A DNA stretch of 64,000 nucleotides from Nocardia vaccinii NBRC 15922 (GTDB lineage Bacteria > Actinomycetota > Actinomycetes > Mycobacteriales > Mycobacteriaceae). The stretch spans positions 434,001-498,000 of the forward strand of contig NZ_BDCC01000009.1 in NCBI RefSeq assembly GCF_001613305.1, read 5' to 3'. The translations under genes and the position numbers were made by a program. Below are positions 58,561-64,000 of the stretch, one piece after another. Under the pieces are notes generated by a model that saw nothing but the letters and a program-made list of their open reading frames with translations, was not told where the DNA came from and did not search any database. Numbering within the stretch: position 1 is the stretch's first letter; each line of letters opens with the position of its first letter.

Positions 58561-59205
58561 GTGCGACACGGCAATGGGCTCGATATCCCGGACGGACTCG
58601 CCGACGTCTGCAGCCCACACCGGATGGCGCTGATCGTCTACGACATGCAGGTGGGCGTGCTGTCCCAGCTCGAGCATGCCGATGCGATCGTCGCGCGGGT
58701 GGTGCGCGTGGTGCAGGCCGCGCGGCAGGGTGGATATCCGATCGTCTTCCTGCGGCACATGTTCCTGCCACCCCGTCTGAGCGGCGTGTTCGCCCTGCGC
58801 ATGGCGATGTCGTGGCAGGGCGTCGATTCGGTCGAGGACCTGCAACCGATTCTGCTGCGCGACACGCCGGGCTTCGAACTGGTGCCCGAATTGCGTCCGG
58901 GGCCGGACGAGATCGTCTTCGACAAGACAACCATGTCCGCATTCGAGGGGACGCCGCTGACCGCGACGCTGCGCGACCTCGGCATCGTCTCCTATGCCAT
59001 CGCCGGCGTCGCATTGGAGATCGGGATCGCGCCGACCGTCACGCACTCCACCGATCTGGGGTTCGTCCCGGTTGTCATCGGCGATGCCTGCGGCGGCCGG
59101 GACGAAGCGGCCATGGGCCGGGCGATGGACGATTTCGCCTTCCAGGGCAACGCGATCGTCACCGATGTGGACACCATCGTCCCGCTGCTGGCCGGGAATG
59201 CCTGA
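58561..59205 (+). CDS. Isochorismatase-fold protein lacking the catalytic cysteine
   Basis: A 214-residue isochorismatase/cysteine-hydrolase-fold protein: ALIVYDMQVGVL has the Asp, and FDKTTMSAFEGTPL the Lys. At the position of the nucleophilic Cys (motif GxxTxxCV) this one reads GVALEIGIAPTV, with Gly in place of Cys, followed by VVIGDACGG. True isochorismatases also lack the Cys, but pattern here fits neither group clearly. GTG 58561 is chosen for AAGGAGAGTTCG. Function unassigned. Confidence 0.8.
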   Translation: MRHGNGLDIPDGLADVCSPHRMALIVYDMQVGVLSQLEHADAIVARVVRVVQAARQGGYPIVFLRHMFLPPRLSGVFALRMAMSWQGVDSVEDLQPILLRDTPGFELVPELRPGPDEIVFDKTTMSAFEGTPLTATLRDLGIVSYAIAGVALEIGIAPTVTHSTDLGFVPVVIGDACGGRDEAAMGRAMDDFAFQGNAIVTDVDTIVPLLAGNA

Positions 59206-61464
59206 TCAGGTATCGGATCCGAGCCAGTCCGGGTGCCAGAGGCGGCCGGATTCGGTCCAGTTCATATAGCGCACGGTGCCAGTGAGTTTCGGAGTCACCC
59301 AGACGGCATCCTGGCGTTCGGCGGGAGTCGGATCGTTGTCGAACGGGCTGGTCTTGCGTTGCAGGCGGTGCATCCGGGCGGCCAGATCCGCCATTTCCCG
59401 CTCGCCGAATCCGGTGCCGACCCGGCCGGCGTAGATCAGCGCGCCCTCGTGCCGCACACCGACCAGCAGAGAGGCGAACGGCCGCGCGGCACTTCGGCGC
59501 CAGCCGCCGATGACCACCTGCTGAGTGCGCCAGTTGCGGGTCTTGACCCAGGACTTTCCGCGGTGTCCCGGCAGATAGACCGAGTCCAGCCGTTTCGCGA
59601 CGACGCCCTCCAGTCCGTGCTCGCGGCTGTAGTCCAATGCCTGTGCGCCAGGACCGTCCAGCGGAGGCGGTACCCGCAGCCCGGGCGAGCGGGCGGCCAG
59701 CGCCTCGAGCACCCAGCGACGATCCGAAAAGCGTTTGCGGACAAGTGATGTGCCGTCCAGATACAGCACGTCGAAGGCGACGAATTCGGCGCGTACCGAA
59801 TCCGCCTGCAACAGGGCAAGGTTCGAGATGCCGTCGGCATCGAAGACGACCGCCTCCCCGTCGAGTACCACGCGATGCTCGGCGAGTTCCTCGCCGAGCG
59901 CGGCCAGACGTGGATACCGTTCCGTCACGACGTTTCCGGCCCGGCTCCGGGCGGTGACCACGCCGTCCTCGATTTCGACGATCAATCGGAAGCCGTCCCA
60001 TTTGGTCTCGAAAGCCCAGTCTCTCGCGTCCAGGGTGGCCACGTCGCCGGGAGTGGCCAGCATCGGGCTCAGATCGTGCGGCATCTGCGCGACATGACGT
60101 TGGCCGTCATTCGACAGCTGCTGCGCAGCAGCAGATTTCGACTTCATCAGATGCATGAGCCACTGATCGCCCCTGGTCCGGATCAGTGCGTAGCGACCGT
60201 CCAGGCGGGTGCCGCGCAAATGCACGATCACCTCGTCCTCGCGCCACTTCTCGGTCTCGTAGGTGCCAGAATCCCAGATCGTCATCTCGCCCGCGCCGTA
60301 CTGCCCGCTGGGGATCGAACCGTGAAAGTCGAGGTACTCCAACGGATGATCCTCGGTCCGCACGGCGAGCCGATTCTGCGTGGCGGAGGTCGGCGGCCCC
60401 TTCGGCACCGCCCAGGACGCGAGGACCCCCTCACGCTCGAGCCGCACGTCCCAATGCAGGCGCCGGGCATGATGTTCCTGTACGACGAAGCGATCACCCG
60501 AACCCGGCGTAGGTGGTTGCACCGGAACGGGTTCCGGGGTCCGGTCGGGATCACGCATCGAGCGATAGGTGCGCAGCGGGTCGGGCGTGTCGGCTCGGTG
60601 CGATGAGTCCAACCCCGCCAGCAGATCACCGTGTTCGCACCACCGAATCAGCACCTCCTCGAACGTCAAGTGCCGCAAGCTGCCCCGGTCTTCGATCTCC
60701 TCCCAGGCGCGCGGCGCGGCGACCATGGGCGAAGTGCGCCCGCGCAGCGAGTAGGGAGCGATGGTGGTCTTGGACGGATTGTTCTGACTCCAATCCAGGA
60801 AGACCTTGCCGGGCCGGGCCGCCTTGGCCATCGTCGCGGTCACCAGATCCGGATACAACTTCTCCAGGCCCACCGCGAGCTGCTTGGCGACCGTGGAGGC
60901 CCCGGCGGCATCGAGCATGTGCGCCAGCGGGACGTAGACGTGAATTCCCTTACTTCCGCTGGTCACGGCATAGGCATCCAGTCCGACATCGCGGACTGTA
61001 TCGCGAATCCGCATCGCGACCAGCGCGCACTCGGCCAGCCCGGCCCCGGGGCCGGGATCCAGATCGAAGACCAGCCGAGTGATCGGACCCCGCCGCTCGT
61101 CGTCGAAAATCCATTGCGGCACATGAATTTCCAGCGCGGCCTGCTGGCCGAGCCAGGCCAGCCCGGCGACCGAGTCGATCACGGGATACACCACCCGGCG
61201 GTTCGAATGCTGCTGCGCCCGGCGGTCCAGCCACCTCGGCGCGTGCTCGGCAAGATTCTTCTCGAAGAAAGCGGGTTCGGCCACGCCGTTGGGCCAGCGT
61301 TTGCGGGTCACCGGCCGGTCGGCGATATGCGGAAGCAGCGCGGGCGCGATCGCGGTGAAATAGTCGATGACCTGGCCTTTGGTGGTTCCGGTCGACGGAT
61401 ACAGCACCTTGTCGAGGTTGCTCAGCTCAACCTCGATACCCCCGAAATTCCGGCGGGTGGCCAT
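59206..61464 (-). CDS. ligD: ATP-dependent DNA ligase LigD (NHEJ)
   Basis: A 752-residue multi-domain protein with the mycobacterial domain order polymerase-phosphoesterase-ligase. Polymerase/primase (residues 1-300): VFDLDPGPG metal aspartates and SGSKGIHVYVPL; 3'-phosphoesterase (about 325-460): EHHARRLHWDVRLE and DFHGSIPSGQYGAGEM; ligase (about 475-752): ETKWDGFRLIVEI with the adenylated Lys, then LDGEAVVF and EGVVAKRLDS. It works with Ku in double-strand break repair; no ku gene is in the window. The ATG 61464 start matches the family. Confidence 0.96.
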   Translation of the reverse strand: MATRRNFGGIEVELSNLDKVLYPSTGTTKGQVIDYFTAIAPALLPHIADRPVTRKRWPNGVAEPAFFEKNLAEHAPRWLDRRAQQHSNRRVVYPVIDSVAGLAWLGQQAALEIHVPQWIFDDERRGPITRLVFDLDPGPGAGLAECALVAMRIRDTVRDVGLDAYAVTSGSKGIHVYVPLAHMLDAAGASTVAKQLAVGLEKLYPDLVTATMAKAARPGKVFLDWSQNNPSKTTIAPYSLRGRTSPMVAAPRAWEEIEDRGSLRHLTFEEVLIRWCEHGDLLAGLDSSHRADTPDPLRTYRSMRDPDRTPEPVPVQPPTPGSGDRFVVQEHHARRLHWDVRLEREGVLASWAVPKGPPTSATQNRLAVRTEDHPLEYLDFHGSIPSGQYGAGEMTIWDSGTYETEKWREDEVIVHLRGTRLDGRYALIRTRGDQWLMHLMKSKSAAAQQLSNDGQRHVAQMPHDLSPMLATPGDVATLDARDWAFETKWDGFRLIVEIEDGVVTARSRAGNVVTERYPRLAALGEELAEHRVVLDGEAVVFDADGISNLALLQADSVRAEFVAFDVLYLDGTSLVRKRFSDRRWVLEALAARSPGLRVPPPLDGPGAQALDYSREHGLEGVVAKRLDSVYLPGHRGKSWVKTRNWRTQQVVIGGWRRSAARPFASLLVGVRHEGALIYAGRVGTGFGEREMADLAARMHRLQRKTSPFDNDPTPAERQDAVWVTPKLTGTVRYMNWTESGRLWHPDWLGSDT

Positions 61465-61586
61465 GGTCGAAGTTTACGGGCCGATAACTGCTGATCGGTT
61501 TCGCACACACGGGTCCGCAGACGGACGGGCGGTGCGGACCACCAACACAGCACAGCACATCCCGTCCGACGACAGACGACCGGAAA

Positions 61587-61976
61587 TCAGCCCTTGCCGG
61601 GCTCTGGCTCGGTATCGCTCGGCGGCGCGGCCTCGGGCACCGATTCGGTATCCGGAGCCGCCTCCGCCTCCGGCTCGGCCGGCGGCGCAGGCTCGGCGAC
61701 CACCTCCGCCGGCGGCTTCACAGCGGGTGCGGCTTCGGCCTGGGGCGCAGGCGCGGCTTCCGCGGCGGCCCCGGATTCGGCCGATCCGGGCTGCTCCGGA
61801 ATGGCGTTCTTCAACGCCGCGGCGCCCTTGCCGATTTGATCGGAGTACTTACCGTGGGTCTTCTCATCGATGAACCCGCCGGCCTTGTCCACGGCCGCTT
61901 GAATCTTGTCGGCGTTCTCGGCGGCAACCTCCTTCCCCTTGCCGACCAAGCCCTTGAGTGTATCCATCAGACTCAT
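61587..61976 (-). CDS. Rv0909/MT0933-like antitoxin-family protein
   Basis: A 129-residue protein. The first 60 residues are the family core (MDTLKGLVGKGKEVAAENADKIQAAVDKAGGFIDEKTHGKYSDQI), and the rest is an Ala/Pro/Glu-rich tail. M. tuberculosis Rv0909 is listed as an antitoxin partnered by Rv0910; no Rv0910-like gene is beside this one, so the antitoxin label should be treated with care. ATG 61976 has AAGGAGCGG upstream. It follows the metallo-beta-lactamase gene by 36 bases. Confidence 0.7.
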   Translation of the reverse strand: MSLMDTLKGLVGKGKEVAAENADKIQAAVDKAGGFIDEKTHGKYSDQIGKGAAALKNAIPEQPGSAESGAAAEAAPAPQAEAAPAVKPPAEVVAEPAPPAEPEAEAAPDTESVPEAAPPSDTEPEPGKG

Positions 61977-62012
61977 CCGTCCCGCTCCTTCACCCATCGG
62001 ATTTATCGCTGG

Positions 62013-63170
62013 TCAGCCCACATCTTCCCACCAGCGAACCTGCGGTGATAGCGCATTGGCATCGATACGTTGACCCGGCAACGGAACCGATACCGGCGTT
62101 CCGGCCGCGCGGGCCGAGGCGACCAGCCGCCGCACCGGCTCCGACCAGCCATGGAATGCCAGATTGAAAGTTGCCCAGTGAATCGGGACGATCAGGCCGT
62201 GACCGGAATTTCCACGGCACACGTCGGCGTGTGCGCGCACCGCCTCCTCCGGATTCATGTGCACATCGGGCCAGTGCACGTCGTAGGCGCCGATCGGCAA
62301 CAGCGTCAGATCGAACGGGCCCAGGCTTTCGCCGATCTCCGCGAATGCCTTGGTGTACCCGGTATCTCCGCCGAAAAAGGCGCGCCGGGTGGGTCCGGCG
62401 ATCGTCCACGAGGCCCACAGCGTGGTATTGCGTACCAGCCCGCGACCGGAGAAGTGCCGGGCCTCGGTACACGTGATCACGAGTTCGCCCGGCTGCCCGC
62501 CGCCGACCGGTTCGGACAGGGAAAATGAAGCGTTCCAATCCAATTCGATTATGCGATCCTCGGGAACGGCCCACATGCGCAGATGCGCGCCGATGCCGAT
62601 CGGCACCACGAAGGGCGCATCCTGAGCCGCGACCAGCGCGGTGACCGTATCGCGGTCCAGGTGGTCGTAGTGGTCGTGCGAGATGACGATCGCATCCACC
62701 GGCGGCAGCTCCGACAGCGGCGCCGGCACCGGATGCATGCGCGTCGGCCCCACGATCGCGGACGGCGAAACCCGTTCGCTCCACACCGGATCGGTGAGAA
62801 CCCGATATCCGTCCACCTCGAGCAGCGTCGAGGCGTGCCCGTACCAGGTGACCGCCAGCTCACCCGCCTGTTCGGGCACATCCGGCGTGACCAGCGGGAT
62901 CCGGCCCGGCGGGCGTCCGACACCGCGCCGAGTCAGCGCCGAGAACATCAGCGACACACCGGATCCCGGGACCATCAGAGAACTGGGCTCGGTGTTGTAG
63001 AACTGCCGGTTGCGATAGCGCGCGGACCGCGCGGCCACCGGTGCGATTGCCGACACCGAGGCGCCCATCGTCGCGGGCATCTCCCAGACCGCCCGCGCGA
63101 CCCAGCTCAGTCCGACCGCGCCGGCCATGCCCAGGGCGGTTCGGCGCACGATCGTGGTCAAGGTGCTCAT
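62013..63170 (-). CDS. Metallo-beta-lactamase-fold hydrolase (NAPE-PLD-like)
   Basis: A 385-residue protein of the UlaG/NAPE-PLD group: WYGHASTLLEVDGYRVLTDPVWSERVSP, then SHDHYDHLD (metal ligands), LLPIGAYDVHW and LIVPIHWATFNLAFH near the end. An N-terminal hydrophobic segment (TALGMAGAVGLSWVARAVW) suggests membrane attachment or export. The ATG shares a base with the stop of the echA6-like gene (TGATG). The order echA6 then this protein then Rv0909-like matches Rv0905-Rv0906-Rv0909 in M. tuberculosis with intervening genes lost. Phospholipid or N-acyl-ethanolamine cleavage is possible, unproven here. Confidence 0.85.
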   Translation of the reverse strand: MSTLTTIVRRTALGMAGAVGLSWVARAVWEMPATMGASVSAIAPVAARSARYRNRQFYNTEPSSLMVPGSGVSLMFSALTRRGVGRPPGRIPLVTPDVPEQAGELAVTWYGHASTLLEVDGYRVLTDPVWSERVSPSAIVGPTRMHPVPAPLSELPPVDAIVISHDHYDHLDRDTVTALVAAQDAPFVVPIGIGAHLRMWAVPEDRIIELDWNASFSLSEPVGGGQPGELVITCTEARHFSGRGLVRNTTLWASWTIAGPTRRAFFGGDTGYTKAFAEIGESLGPFDLTLLPIGAYDVHWPDVHMNPEEAVRAHADVCRGNSGHGLIVPIHWATFNLAFHGWSEPVRRLVASARAAGTPVSVPLPGQRIDANALSPQVRWWEDVG

Positions 63171-63895
63171 CAGCGCCCCTCGAATTTCGCCGGACGCTTC
63201 TCCTGCCGAGCCAACCGCGCCTCCTGCGCGTCGGCGCTGCTCCAGGCGGCCTCGAGCGCCGCACGCTGGGCCGATGACTGCGGATCGCGGGTGCCGTCGT
63301 CGTTGAGCACCAGCTTCAGGTGACGCAGCGACAGCGGGGCCAGTTCCGCGATCGACTTCGCCCACCCCTGTGCGTCGGCCAATGTGCCGATCCGATTCGC
63401 GAAGCCGAAAGTGTACGCGTCGGAAGCCGATACGGTGTCCAGGCCCAGCAGGATGCTGCGCGCGGGGCCGCCGCCGATGATCGAGGCCAACCGACGCACT
63501 GTCCAACGGTCCACGGAGACACCGATTTTCGCGGCCGGAATACCGATGTAGGCGTCGGGCGCCATCACCCGAAGATCGGCGGCCAGCGACAATTGCACGC
63601 CGCCGCCGAGCGCTGGGCCGTTCAGCGCGGCGATGACCGGCACCGGGACGGATTCGATGGTGGACAGCATGTCCATCAGGGCGTCGAGGAAGGTCTGCGA
63701 GTACACCCCGTTGAGATCGGCGCCGGCACTGAAGACCGTGCCCTGGCCGGTCAGCACGATGACCCGGGCATCCTTGGCGGCGGTGACCACGGCCTCTCGC
63801 AGCCGCCCGACCAATTCCTCGTTGAGCGCGTTGCGGCGCTCCGGACGCTGTAATTCGATGGTGACGACGTCACCATCGCGACTCACTGCGAGCAA
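63170..63895 (-). CDS. echA6: EchA6-like crotonase-fold protein
   Basis: A 241-residue crotonase-fold protein matching EchA6 in length and ends (VTIELQRPERRNALN, GFANRIGTLADAQGWA, QEKRPAKFEGR). The two catalytic glutamates of enoyl-CoA hydratases are replaced: NGPALGGGVQL has Gln where the first Glu lies and IPAAKIG has Ala at the second, as in EchA6, which binds acyl-CoA without hydrating it and supports mycolic-acid synthesis. TTG 63895 is chosen for GGGAGG five bases upstream and for matching the family start; GTG nine bases further in is the alternative. Confidence 0.85.
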   Translation of the reverse strand: MLAVSRDGDVVTIELQRPERRNALNEELVGRLREAVVTAAKDARVIVLTGQGTVFSAGADLNGVYSQTFLDALMDMLSTIESVPVPVIAALNGPALGGGVQLSLAADLRVMAPDAYIGIPAAKIGVSVDRWTVRRLASIIGGGPARSILLGLDTVSASDAYTFGFANRIGTLADAQGWAKSIAELAPLSLRHLKLVLNDDGTRDPQSSAQRAALEAAWSSADAQEARLARQEKRPAKFEGR

Positions 63896-64000
63896 GGGGC
63901 CTCCCCGGTTCGTACGGTAGTGGACTGGACGCGTCGTCTCGCCTCGGACAACCTTCACTGTATGCGGCGGGCGGTTGCCCGGCCGCACCCGACGCACTTC

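Noticed and set aside
63896..64000. Possible divergent gene start at the right edge
   Set aside because: An ATG near 63961 opens a frame, but only a dozen codons are visible and no ribosome binding site is seen.

Overview
The window is high-GC DNA from a mycolic-acid actinobacterium, most likely Nocardia or a close relative. The evidence is the str operon (rpsL-rpsG-fusA-tuf) near a mycofactocin glycosyltransferase, KstR-type sterol operators, a PknG-like kinase with GlnH/GlnX-type partners, an EchA6-like protein, a wax ester synthase/DGAT and type VII secretion-type small proteins. Gene identities rest on motifs and remembered family sequences; no database search was run.

Layout. 1-5.6 kb: start of mftF, a tandem-repeat leader before a TetR regulator, kshB, an Asp/Glu racemase-like gene and a ferredoxin reductase; two near-perfect KstR boxes mark kshB and the reductase. 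5.6-9.8 kb: SPW membrane protein with TetR, an AbiEi-like/nuclease-fold protein flanked by DnaA-box-like 9-mers, a disordered protein, and a Phd antitoxin with a toxin reading frame that stops after 14 codons. 9.8-14.5 kb: str operon on the minus strand. 14.5-20.8 kb: two DUF3558 lipoproteins, hppD with a divergent Lrp regulator, quinone oxidoreductase, an EspC-like/WXG-transglycosylase pair and two gene remnants. 20.8-28 kb: acyl-ACP thioesterase, fprB, sixA, glyoxalase, MerR, M20 amidohydrolase, NlpC/P60 protein. 28-31 kb: a plasmid-like parA/partner pair with an AT-rich tail and a 24-bp perfect palindrome, then an EamA transporter with a leaderless leader ORF. 31.5-33 kb: amino-acid permease.

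33.1-42.1 kb is the most interesting part: seven minus-strand genes, each overlapping the next by 1-4 bases, encoding a four-TM sensor (GlnX-like), a periplasmic-binding lipoprotein (GlnH-like), a helical protein, a PknG-like kinase, a PP2C phosphatase, a VWA protein and an FHA protein. Kinase, phosphatase and FHA protein all carry zinc-ribbon knuckles at their N-termini. It looks like an enlarged GlnX-GlnH-PknG pathway with its own phosphatase and phospho-reader.

42-64 kb: P450, TetR, acyl-CoA dehydrogenase, wax ester synthase, an EthD-family gene inside perfect 17-bp inverted repeats (IS-like), RluA, CpdA-like phosphodiesterase, AraC with Baeyer-Villiger monooxygenase, an ECF transporter with S, A and A' fused plus a separate T subunit, secreted DUF8020-like protein, secreted lipase, isochorismatase-fold protein lacking the cysteine, LigD, Rv0909-like protein, metallo-beta-lactamase-fold protein and EchA6-like crotonase.
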